A stretch of DNA of 9,145 nucleotides from Omnitrophica WOR_2 bacterium RIFCSPLOWO2_12_FULL_51_8 (lineage in GTDB: Bacteria; Omnitrophota; Gorgyraeia; Gygaellales; Profunditerraquicolaceae), in NCBI GenBank assembly GCA_001805895.1, contig MHHD01000061.1:1-9145 (forward strand). The letters run 5' to 3'. Within the stretch, counting starts at the first letter, position 1; every line of letters starts with the position of its first letter. A program made the position numbers and the translations under genes. Below are positions 1 to 6,070 of this stretch, piece by piece. A model generated the notes under the pieces. That model had not been told where the DNA came from. It saw nothing but the letters and a program-made list of their open reading frames with translations, and ran no database searches.

Positions 1-104
1 GAAGAGGCATTTTCCAGATAGGCCACATAATACTTTACCAACTGAATACGCAGATGGGCACAGATGAAAAGATGCAAGATGAGCTGTGGAATTTTTATAG
101 ATAA
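1..104 (+). CDS. 3' end of an unrecognised protein-coding gene (5' truncated)
   Basis: An open frame enters from the left edge (first whole codon at base 3) and ends at the TAA at 102-104, giving about 33 C-terminal residues ending in ELWNFYR. The frame is free of stops, and its stop lies 6 bases before the next ATG, the same tight spacing seen throughout the operon, which is the main reason for treating it as a gene. The visible residues are mixed hydrophobic and polar with an acidic patch (GTDEKMQDE) and match no family I can name. Because the next gene resembles a TgpA/DUF4129 protein, a DUF58 or transglutaminase gene upstream would be plausible, but that is inference from context and nothing in these residues shows it. 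Confidence 0.5.
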   Translation, partial: RGIFQIGHIILYQLNTQMGTDEKMQDELWNFYR

Positions 105-110
105 GGCGCT

Positions 111-2324
111 ATGACGGAGAAAGAAAAATATTTTGCCCAGGAATTATTCCTTACCTTCCTGCTCCTCTGCGCGGTGATTTTTCTCCTCGGGGATGTGCTG
201 GCCGGCTTTAAGTATTTCGTCATCCTAGCCCTGGCCGGCGGGTTTTCCTTCAGCTACTTCAACCAGAAGGCCCCCGAGCGTTTGGTAAAGACAGCGGTGG
301 ACATCGCCAGTGTCGCGGCTTTCCTCTGGTTAGTCTTCTCCGTATTCAACTCCTCGCTCTATTACCGCGAGGTCATCGCTGCCTGTGTCAGGGGCGCGTT
401 TATTTTTGCGGCGGCATTCAGCTTCGGTTCGGCATACGGCTCATCGCTGCACTATATCCAGGCCGCCAGCCTGCCGCTCTTCATGAGCTTCCCGGTGCTG
501 GAAACAGGTTACTCGCCTTTCAGCCTGGCCTTGATTTTAGGTTATATTATCGGCTGGGCGGCGCTTTTTAGGGTAAAGTTCTACGCTGCCTTCAGGACGG
601 CAAAGCCGACTCAGAGGATTTACAGCCGCAGAGATTATTCCAATATTTCCCTGTTTATCATCTTCTTGGCCGTAGTTTCTCTTTCCTGGGCGCTTTTTTC
701 CCGCATCCCGCTGGCGCCATCGCAGAAGGGAGGGATTTTCCCGGTCCCGGATACGGAGCGTCAAATGCAAGAGGAGAATCTGGAAAAGGAATATTACAGG
801 CTGCAGGAGGAATTGCAGAAAGGCATTATCCGGCTGATCCCCAGTTTCCCAGGCGCGGACGAACGTTTTGAGGTCCTGGGGCTCTTAGATTCCCTGCTCA
901 AGGAATGGCCATACTATACTATGCGGGTAGAGGATGCCGAAGAAGGCCTCAGGAGCCGCCTCAAAAATTTAGGGCCAGGCATCGAAGAGGGCGATGGTAA
1001 GCACATTACCTTAGTAATGGAAAGTTATGTCCGCGCAAAAACCGCGCTGGCCTTAAAACTGCTCAGCAAGGAGATGACCAGCCAGCTCAAAAAGAACCCC
1101 TTTAATATATTTGACCGGCTGAATACCTTGGCCCAGATGCACGGCCTGCGCACGGCAAAGAGTTATCGGAAGGTCCAGGCCGCAGGCCGTAGTCTTAAAG
1201 ACAGTATCGCCTATTCTTCGCTGGGCGCGGAGGTAAAAAAGCGGTTGTTCGGCCTGAGCGCCGATTTTAAGGAATGGAAGGATTACGACGGCTACCGGCA
1301 AAAGATAGCCGGGTTGGAGGCCGGCCTGGCGGAGTTTAGCGCGGTCGAGGCAGAAGGCATCCTGGGGATTTTAAACGGGATCAGGCAGTTGGAAAACCCC
1401 GCCGACTACGCAGCGCTGGACAGCCAGATTGCGCAGCTTGAAGGTTCGACCAGTCCGGAACTAAAAGAGGCAGGAGACGGCCTGGATGAGGTCCTGAGTT
1501 TCAGATTAGAGCTGCTGCTGGCGCAAAAATTGCGGGAGCTCGAGAAAAAAATCGAAACCGCCGGCCTGCCGCATTACTTAGCCGCGGAATTCAAAGAGGA
1601 AATAACTGCCTTAAAGACGACCGAGGGAAAAGAGAGGTTCGCCGAAGAAGCACAAAGGCTGCGGGAGAGGGCCGGAGGTTATAACATCGATATTGCCGGT
1701 CAGACAGAAGAGCTCTCAACAGCTAAGGCCGGCGCCTCGGCTAAGGAGCGGCAGGCGGCAGCCGAGGTTACGTTTGAGCCGCAACAAACAGCCCCTCCCC
1801 CGGCCGAAGAAGGGCCTCGGCCTGATGAGCCGCAAACCGTATCCTCCCGGGCATTATTGCCGCGCCTTTTGCGCCGCATCATCCCTTTCCTCTTTGCCGG
1901 GATAGCGGTTTTTTTCTCGGTATTATATTACCTTACCCGTAAAAAACAGAAAGAATTACTCGGGCTTTTCCTGCAGGACCCCCGCGGGTTCGTCATCCGC
2001 CTTTACCAGAACCTGCGGCAGGTATTCGGGATTTTCGGGCTGAGGGATAACTCCTTTATTACTTCCTTTCAATATGCCCTGACTGCACAGGAGAAATTTT
2101 CCATTGCCGATAATTTATTCTTAAACTTCAGCGCCAAATACCAGGAGGCCAGGTGCAGCCAGCATGCATTTAAGGGAGAAGATTCTGCCGCGGCCTTGGA
2201 GGTTTACAACTCCTGCCTGAAGAAGATGTTCGAGAAGACCAGCAGGTGGGTTTTATTCTATTGCTATCTTTTGACGTTGATGCGTAAAAGCCCGTTGTTG
2301 ATAGGGGAGGGCGGCATAAGATGA
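111..2324 (+). CDS. Multipass membrane protein with TgpA-like architecture and DUF4129-like C-terminus, lacking a transglutaminase core
   Basis: This 737-residue protein has hydrophobic segments at about residues 11-33, 34-50, 62-80, 90-112, 113-130, 134-155 and 178-198. A long charged, mostly helical region (about 205-580) ends in a Pro/Glu-rich linker (555-580), followed by one more membrane helix (590-609) and a tail at about 615-735. Positively charged loops (51-60, 155-176, 610-614) put the N- and C-termini in the cytoplasm and the 380-residue middle outside. The tail resembles DUF4129, the domain that closes TgpA-type transglutaminases. The middle contains no cysteine (the only Cys are C20, C92, C681, C702, C718), so a Cys-His-Asp transglutaminase is absent. 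The start follows a weak AAGG at 103-106; the 3' end overlaps the next gene by ATGA. The biological role is unknown. It might anchor or scaffold an envelope complex. Architecture is fairly sure, DUF4129 assignment moderate. Confidence 0.75.
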   Translation: MTEKEKYFAQELFLTFLLLCAVIFLLGDVLAGFKYFVILALAGGFSFSYFNQKAPERLVKTAVDIASVAAFLWLVFSVFNSSLYYREVIAACVRGAFIFAAAFSFGSAYGSSLHYIQAASLPLFMSFPVLETGYSPFSLALILGYIIGWAALFRVKFYAAFRTAKPTQRIYSRRDYSNISLFIIFLAVVSLSWALFSRIPLAPSQKGGIFPVPDTERQMQEENLEKEYYRLQEELQKGIIRLIPSFPGADERFEVLGLLDSLLKEWPYYTMRVEDAEEGLRSRLKNLGPGIEEGDGKHITLVMESYVRAKTALALKLLSKEMTSQLKKNPFNIFDRLNTLAQMHGLRTAKSYRKVQAAGRSLKDSIAYSSLGAEVKKRLFGLSADFKEWKDYDGYRQKIAGLEAGLAEFSAVEAEGILGILNGIRQLENPADYAALDSQIAQLEGSTSPELKEAGDGLDEVLSFRLELLLAQKLRELEKKIETAGLPHYLAAEFKEEITALKTTEGKERFAEEAQRLRERAGGYNIDIAGQTEELSTAKAGASAKERQAAAEVTFEPQQTAPPPAEEGPRPDEPQTVSSRALLPRLLRRIIPFLFAGIAVFFSVLYYLTRKKQKELLGLFLQDPRGFVIRLYQNLRQVFGIFGLRDNSFITSFQYALTAQEKFSIADNLFLNFSAKYQEARCSQHAFKGEDSAAALEVYNSCLKKMFEKTSRWVLFYCYLLTLMRKSPLLIGEGGIR

Positions 2325-3307
2325 TACTCGCCTATCTCCAGGTATTCGGCCTGGCATTTGCCTGCAGCGCGTTATTCGTCGGGCGCCTGGCAAGGGCCAG
2401 TTTGAAAAAGGGCCTGCTTTTGCGGCAGGGGATCCCGCTGGTAGGCGGCATAGGCCTGGCCTTGGCCTTCATGAGCGCCGCGGCCTTTAAGAACCTTAGC
2501 TTCCGCTGGCTAACCGGCGGCTCAGCCGGGATTATCCTTCCGGCGCTGGTGATGCTTGCCTTCGGCACAGTGGATGACTGGCGCGAATTCAAAGTCGGCG
2601 CAAAAATTTTTGTCCAGGTGATTGCCGCCAGCCTGTTAATCTCTTTCGGGGTGCGGACTCATATCGCTTATATCGGCGATGCCGCCAATATCGCGATTAC
2701 TTTTCTCTGGGTCCTGGGGATTACTAATGCCTTTAACCACTTGGATGTCGCCGACGGAGTAGCGGCTGTCTCGGCAGGGGTGGTGAGCGCGGCATTGCTG
2801 GCAGTCTGCCTTTTAAACAACGAAATCACGGCGGCATTCCTCTGTTTAGCCCTGGCCGGGGCGCTCTGCGGGTTCCTGTTCTATAACCTTCCGCCGGCAA
2901 AAGTTTACCTGGGGAATTCCGGCAGCCATTTCTTAGGCTTTATCCTGGCGGCCATCGCCCTGGAAATAAGTTATGCGCCCTTGGAAAGAAAGGCGGCGCT
3001 CTTCAGCCCGATTTTGATCCTGGGCTTTCCTATCTTTGACAGCGTTTTTTTAGTGCTGATGCGCCTCAAGAAAAAGAGGCCGGTCTTCCAGAAAAGCAAC
3101 GACCATCTGGTGCTGCGCTTCTTGAAGTTAGGCTGCTCCAAGGCCAAAGCCCTCTGGTTTATGTTTTTGTTATGCGGATTCTTCTCCCTGGCCGGATTAT
3201 TAGTGAGCAAGGCCCCGAATTTTTTGAGCGCGGTAATCATCTTCCTGGTGGCTGCCGTAAGCCTGGTGATAAGCTTCAGGATGAGCAGGATTTCCGTCGA
3301 TGCCTAA
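2321..3307 (+). CDS. MraY/WecA-family polyprenyl-phosphate sugar-1-phosphate transferase homologue (glycosyltransferase family 4)
   Basis: Members of this family move a sugar-1-phosphate from a UDP-sugar to undecaprenyl phosphate in the inner membrane, starting a lipid-linked glycan. The 328-residue length and about ten hydrophobic segments are typical. Visible family motifs in order are GTVDDWRE (82-89, the metal-binding Asp pair D85-D86), NAFNHLDVADG (136-146, retaining N136, N139, D142, D145) and YLGNSGSHFLGF (196-207). In the last motif the usual Asp of GDxGS is Asn199. The cytoplasmic His-rich motif (HxHHRL in WecA) is reduced to DHLVLRF (261-267), keeping only H262. The start overlaps the previous stop as ATGA and has a strong Shine-Dalgarno GGGGAGG at 2304-2310. 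The gene sits at the head of the polysaccharide genes, fitting an initiating transferase. The substitutions leave open a divergent subfamily or loss of activity. Family assignment is firm; substrate cannot be told. Confidence 0.88.
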   Translation: MILAYLQVFGLAFACSALFVGRLARASLKKGLLLRQGIPLVGGIGLALAFMSAAAFKNLSFRWLTGGSAGIILPALVMLAFGTVDDWREFKVGAKIFVQVIAASLLISFGVRTHIAYIGDAANIAITFLWVLGITNAFNHLDVADGVAAVSAGVVSAALLAVCLLNNEITAAFLCLALAGALCGFLFYNLPPAKVYLGNSGSHFLGFILAAIALEISYAPLERKAALFSPILILGFPIFDSVFLVLMRLKKKRPVFQKSNDHLVLRFLKLGCSKAKALWFMFLLCGFFSLAGLLVSKAPNFLSAVIIFLVAAVSLVISFRMSRISVDA

Positions 3308-4601
3308 AAAGAGAGTCGTTATTTTGGGGGCAGGCCTGGCCGGTTTAAGCGCGGCCTGGCACATGCAGCGCAGAGGCATTGAGCCGGTTATTTTTGAAAA
3401 AGAGGCCGAGGCCGGAGGCCTCTGCCGTTCGAAAAATATCGGCGGCTTTAACTTTGATTACGACGGCCACCTGCTGCATTTCCGGAGCCGTTACGCGTTT
3501 AACTTAACCCGCAGGCTGCTGGGCGGCAATTTAGAGCGGCACCAGAGAAGCGCCTGGGTGTATTTTCAGGGCAGGTATATCCCTTATCCCTTTCAGGCAA
3601 ACCTGCGTCAATTGCCGGCTGCGGTAATCAAGGATTGCCTGTTAGGGCTTCTGGAGGCTAAGCAAAACAGCCATCGCAAAAACACAAACCATAATTTCTT
3701 AAACTGGATAGAACATAATTTTGGCAGAGGCATTGCCCGGCATTTTATGGTCCCTTATAATACCAAGTTCTGGACCCTGCCGCCGGAAAAATTAAGCTGC
3801 GCGTGGTTAGACGGCTTTGTGCCGGTGCCGACCTTAGGCCAGGTTATTGAAGGCGCGGTAGAAGAAACCCGGCAGCAATTTGGCTATAACACTGTCTTTT
3901 GGTACCCCCGCAAAGGGGCGATTGACCAGTTGGCCTTGTCTTTGGCCGCGGGATTAAAAAATATCCATACCCGCTGCGAAGTGCAGGCAATCGACCTGCG
4001 GGCAAAAAAAGTCAAAACCGCCGGAGGCGGCTGGGAGGGCTATGATTATCTGATTTCCACTCTGCCGCTGCCGGAACTGCCTGATTTGGTGAAAGATATG
4101 CCGCTTCGGGTTAAGGGTTTATTTAAAAAATTAAAGTGGAATTCCATCTTGAATGTAAATCTTGGCTTAGACAAAAAGAGCGGCCCCTTGCGGCATTGGG
4201 CGTATTTTCCCCAGCCGGAAAGTTGTTTTTTCCGGGTAGGCTTTTACCATAATTTTTCCCGGACCGCCGCTCCCTGCGGCAAGGGGGCCTTATATGCCGA
4301 GGTGGCCTATTCCCCAAAGGAAAAATTGCGGATGGAAGACATCCTGCCGCGCATTCAGGCGGGTTTAAAAAATACCGGCCTGCTTAACGGTAAGAGCAGG
4401 ATCATCGCCAGCGATATAAACGACATCAAATACGGTTATCCTATTTATGATTTAAATTACAGCCGGACGCGGGGAAAGATTATGGAATATCTTGCGCAAG
4501 CGCAAATCATCCCCTGCGGCCGCTACGGTTCCTGGCGCTACTTTTCCATGGAGGATTCCCTCCTTGACGGCAGGAGGGCAGCAAGAATTACCTTGCAATA
4601 A
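3300..4601 (+). CDS. FAD-dependent oxidoreductase, amine-oxidase/protoporphyrinogen-oxidase-like (UDP-galactopyranose-mutase-like fold)
   Basis: The 433-residue protein opens with a Rossmann dinucleotide-binding motif GAGLAGLSAAW (10-20), the acidic residue ending the second strand in VIFEKE (30-35) and the FAD-contacting AGGLCRS (38-44). The C-terminus has GRYGSWRYFSMEDSLLDG (407-424), typical of the last FAD-binding segment of amine-oxidase-like flavoproteins. The segments GHLLHF (56-61) and YIPYPFQ (93-99) recall a subgroup often found inside polysaccharide clusters, whose true substrate is mostly unknown. There is no signal peptide or membrane helix, so it should be cytoplasmic. It overlaps the previous gene by 8 bases and has AGGA at 3287-3290. 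A sugar-nucleotide or lipid-linked-sugar modification such as a ring-contracting mutase is possible, but so is another redox step. A haem-pathway role is unlikely given the neighbours. Fold is sure; reaction is not. Confidence 0.85.
   Translation: MPKKRVVILGAGLAGLSAAWHMQRRGIEPVIFEKEAEAGGLCRSKNIGGFNFDYDGHLLHFRSRYAFNLTRRLLGGNLERHQRSAWVYFQGRYIPYPFQANLRQLPAAVIKDCLLGLLEAKQNSHRKNTNHNFLNWIEHNFGRGIARHFMVPYNTKFWTLPPEKLSCAWLDGFVPVPTLGQVIEGAVEETRQQFGYNTVFWYPRKGAIDQLALSLAAGLKNIHTRCEVQAIDLRAKKVKTAGGGWEGYDYLISTLPLPELPDLVKDMPLRVKGLFKKLKWNSILNVNLGLDKKSGPLRHWAYFPQPESCFFRVGFYHNFSRTAAPCGKGALYAEVAYSPKEKLRMEDILPRIQAGLKNTGLLNGKSRIIASDINDIKYGYPIYDLNYSRTRGKIMEYLAQAQIIPCGRYGSWRYFSMEDSLLDGRRAARITLQ
4558..4578 (+). repeat. 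Perfect 7-bp inverted repeat (hairpin) within the 3' end of the flavoprotein gene
   Basis: CCCTCCT (4558-4564) and AGGAGGG (4572-4578) are exact reverse complements around a 7-base loop. The right arm contains a consensus Shine-Dalgarno sequence that the hairpin would hide. No T-run follows, so this is not a standard rho-independent terminator. It lies in codons of the conserved SLLDGRRA segment, and could simply reflect codon constraints. Its position 21 bases before the gene stop and just ahead of the abiE insertion is the only reason to note a possible attenuation or processing role. Confidence 0.35.
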
Positions 4602-4621
4602 GTTATCAAATATGTTAAATT
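4593..4621 (+). promoter_or_regulatory. Possible weak promoter for the abiE pair
   Basis: Between the flavoprotein stop and the abiEi start there are 26 AT-rich bases. A TTGCAA (4593-4598) spaced 17 bases from TAAATT (4616-4621) matches the sigma-70 consensus at 4 of 6 positions in each box. If used, the transcript would begin at or very near the ATG at 4628, which fits the lack of a Shine-Dalgarno there. Both boxes are poor matches in an AT-rich stretch, and I do not see a convincing palindromic operator for AbiEi, so this is a weak candidate only. Confidence 0.2.
4595..4602. repeat. Left copy of 8-bp direct repeat GCAATAAG bounding the abiE block
   Basis: The sequence GCAATAAG spans the final CAA TAA (Gln-stop) of the flavoprotein gene plus one base. 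An identical copy lies at 6063-6070, spanning the CAA TAA end of the toxin gene plus one base. The bases on either side differ between copies (CCTT versus CCAG before, TTAT versus ATGC after), so the match is exactly 8 bp. It could be a target-site duplication or a microhomology used for insertion. Confidence 0.6.
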
Positions 4622-4627
4622 ACTGCT

Positions 4628-5266
4628 ATGAAATTTGAAGAATTTATTAAAAGAGTGCAGAAAATGCCGGTTATAGAAACTGAAATGTTACTCTCCGGGG
4701 TTTCAGATCCATCTCCTTTCAAAGTTCAAATCAGCCGCTGGCAAAAAGCCGGCAAACTCATTCAGCTAAAAAGAGGGGTTTATCTTTTAGCGCCAGAGTA
4801 CCGCGCTATAGAAGTATATGATTTTTATTTGGCTTTTGTTTTGCAAAGTCCTTCCTACGTAAGCCTTGAAAAGGCGTTCGAATATTACGACCTTATTCCG
4901 GAAGCAGTGCAGGTATACACTTCAGTTACCACTAAACGAACGGGTAAACGCGAATCTGAGGCGGGGAGATTTAGCTATCGCCATATTAGAGAATCGCTTT
5001 TTTGGGGGTATGCCGCTATTAAACTTGACCGCCAGACTGGTTTTATCGCGTTGCCTGAGAAAGCCTTGCTCGATTATTTCTATTTCAGGGGTACTTGCAT
5101 TTCTAGCGAATATTTTCAGGAGATGCGTTTACAAAATTTGCATACTATTAACTTTACTAAACTTAAAGCATTCGCCAAGAAATTTAAAAAACCAGGCATT
5201 ATCCACATTGCTGATCAGATTAAAGAATTCGCGATAGGAAAGATTAGCCAAGAGAGGGCAGTATGA
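4628..5266 (+). CDS. abiEi: AbiEi-type antitoxin / winged-helix transcriptional regulator of a type IV toxin-antitoxin pair
   Basis: AbiEi proteins counter the AbiEii nucleotidyltransferase toxin and, in studied cases, repress their own operon by binding promoter repeats through an N-terminal winged helix. Here residues 1-60 look like that domain, with a helix-turn-helix region around 28-45 and a wing ending in LKRGVYLL (47-54). A C-terminal region typical of the family follows, with FSYRHI (115-120), FWGYAAIKL (125-133) and ALPEKALLDYFYF (141-153). The 212-residue length is normal. The start has no Shine-Dalgarno, only the AT-rich 26 bases after the previous stop, so translation may be leaderless or coupled. 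The stop overlaps the toxin start by ATGA. Codons are AT-richer than in the flanking genes, suggesting transfer. The family call rests on the pattern plus the clear AbiEii partner directly downstream. Confidence 0.85.
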   Translation: MKFEEFIKRVQKMPVIETEMLLSGVSDPSPFKVQISRWQKAGKLIQLKRGVYLLAPEYRAIEVYDFYLAFVLQSPSYVSLEKAFEYYDLIPEAVQVYTSVTTKRTGKRESEAGRFSYRHIRESLFWGYAAIKLDRQTGFIALPEKALLDYFYFRGTCISSEYFQEMRLQNLHTINFTKLKAFAKKFKKPGIIHIADQIKEFAIGKISQERAV

Positions 5267-6069
5267 AAGATTACGTGTTAGAACTTGCTTCGCAGCAAGA
5301 TACAGTAAGGGAAAAGTTTAATCTGGTGCGTGAGTATCTCCAGGCGTATATCCTTAAGATTTTTATGGATGAAGGATTTTTTCGTTCGGCTGCCTTTGTG
5401 GGAGGAACTGCTTTGCGGTTTTTGTATAGCCTTCCGCGCTATTCAGAAGACCTCGTTTTTTCTTTTGTATACCCCAGCCGCCTAAATTTTATTGCCCTCA
5501 TCCAAAAGACAAAAGAAGAATTGTTGCGCTCCGGCTATACGGTTGAAGTATCGGCAAATGACGAAAAAACTGTAAACAATGCATGGGCAAAATTTAAGGG
5601 GCTCTTATACGAAGCAGGGGTGTCGCCGCTTAGGTCAGAAAACCTTTCGGTTAAAATTGAAATCGACACCAATCCCCCTCAAGGCGCGGTACTCAAAAAT
5701 GAAGTAGTGACAAAGTTTCTCCCGCTTTCCATTCTTTCCTATGACCTGCCGTCTCTTTTCTCCGGTAAGCTGGGAGCTGTTTTAAGCAGGAAGTATACAA
5801 AAGGCCGCGACCTTTTTGATTTAGGATGGTATTTATCAAAGTGGCGGGATATCGTTCCTAATATCGCGCTTTTACGCAACAGCCTTACTCAGACAGGGTG
5901 GACAGATACGCTGCCTGATGAAAATAATTGGCGCGATTTTGTATGCAAAGTTGTTAAGAGGGTAAACTGGAATAAGATTGAGCAAGAGCTAAATAATTTT
6001 GTGGAACGCAAAAGCGATATTCAGACGTTCTCGAGAGATAATATTCTAGCATTGTTATCCAGGCAATAA
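5263..6069 (+). CDS. abiEii: AbiEii-family nucleotidyltransferase toxin with a substituted catalytic motif
   Basis: AbiEii/MenT-like toxins are DNA-polymerase-beta-fold nucleotidyltransferases that halt growth, with tRNA modification shown for some members, and can block phage. Visible features are VREYLQAYIL (22-31), the nucleotide-binding FVGGTALRFLY (45-55), SEDLVF (61-66), the third-carboxylate motif VKIEID (130-135, D135) and the C-terminal GKLGAVLSR (168-176) with KGRDLFDL (180-187). The family normally reads SEDLDF or SEDIDF. Here the second Asp is Val65, codon GTT at 5455-5457, one base from GAT. D63 is kept. The other motifs and the full 268-residue length are intact, so the gene is not otherwise decayed. 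It overlaps abiEi by ATGA, with AGAGAGGG at 5251-5258 as ribosome site. Activity is doubtful because the DxD pair binds the catalytic metal. Family assignment is firm. Confidence 0.9.
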   Translation: MKDYVLELASQQDTVREKFNLVREYLQAYILKIFMDEGFFRSAAFVGGTALRFLYSLPRYSEDLVFSFVYPSRLNFIALIQKTKEELLRSGYTVEVSANDEKTVNNAWAKFKGLLYEAGVSPLRSENLSVKIEIDTNPPQGAVLKNEVVTKFLPLSILSYDLPSLFSGKLGAVLSRKYTKGRDLFDLGWYLSKWRDIVPNIALLRNSLTQTGWTDTLPDENNWRDFVCKVVKRVNWNKIEQELNNFVERKSDIQTFSRDNILALLSRQ

Positions 6070-6070
6070 G
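6063..6070. repeat. Right copy of 8-bp direct repeat GCAATAAG bounding the abiE block
   Basis: This copy spans the toxin's last Gln codon and stop (CAA TAA) plus G6070, directly before the wzm ATG at 6071. It matches 4595-4602 at all eight bases. A GTTATC also occurs just inside each end (4602-4607 and 6054-6059), but in a different order relative to the repeat, so it does not extend the match. Confidence 0.6.

Larger units (their letters stand above)
4603..6070 (+). mobile_element. Inferred abiE defence cassette inserted into the polysaccharide operon
   Basis: This 1468-bp segment, together with the left repeat copy, holds only the abiEi-abiEii pair and is bounded by the 8-bp direct repeat GCAATAAG. 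Deleting it leaves the flavoprotein stop TAA, one G, then the wzm ATG, a junction in keeping with the rest of the operon. Hand counts on single 60-base rows inside give 45, 35 and 32 percent GC (rows at 4861, 5161, 5941) against 50, 62 and 65 percent outside (rows at 2881, 6121, 7441), supporting a different origin. There is no transposase, integrase or terminal inverted repeat, so the mechanism is unknown. The segment is inferred to be an insertion; it is not a recognised element. Confidence 0.5.

Noticed and set aside
4611..4616. TATGTT as a -10 box paired with TTGCAA
   Set aside because: The spacing is only 12 bases, too short for a sigma-70 promoter; the TAAATT alternative at 17 bases is better but still weak.
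4602..4627. Rho-independent terminator between the flavoprotein gene and abiEi
   Set aside because: The 26-base gap has no GC-rich stem followed by a T-run; the nearby hairpin at 4558-4578 lacks a T-tract.
4866..5237. A 123-codon open frame on the plus strand overlapping abiEi
   Set aside because: It lies wholly inside abiEi in another frame, has no ribosome site and reads as a low-complexity shadow, while the abiEi frame matches a known family.
4603..6070. Terminal inverted repeats or a transposase that would make the abiE block a classical transposon
   Set aside because: Comparing the inner ends (4603 onward and 6062 backward) shows no convincing inverted match, and the block encodes only the two abiE proteins.
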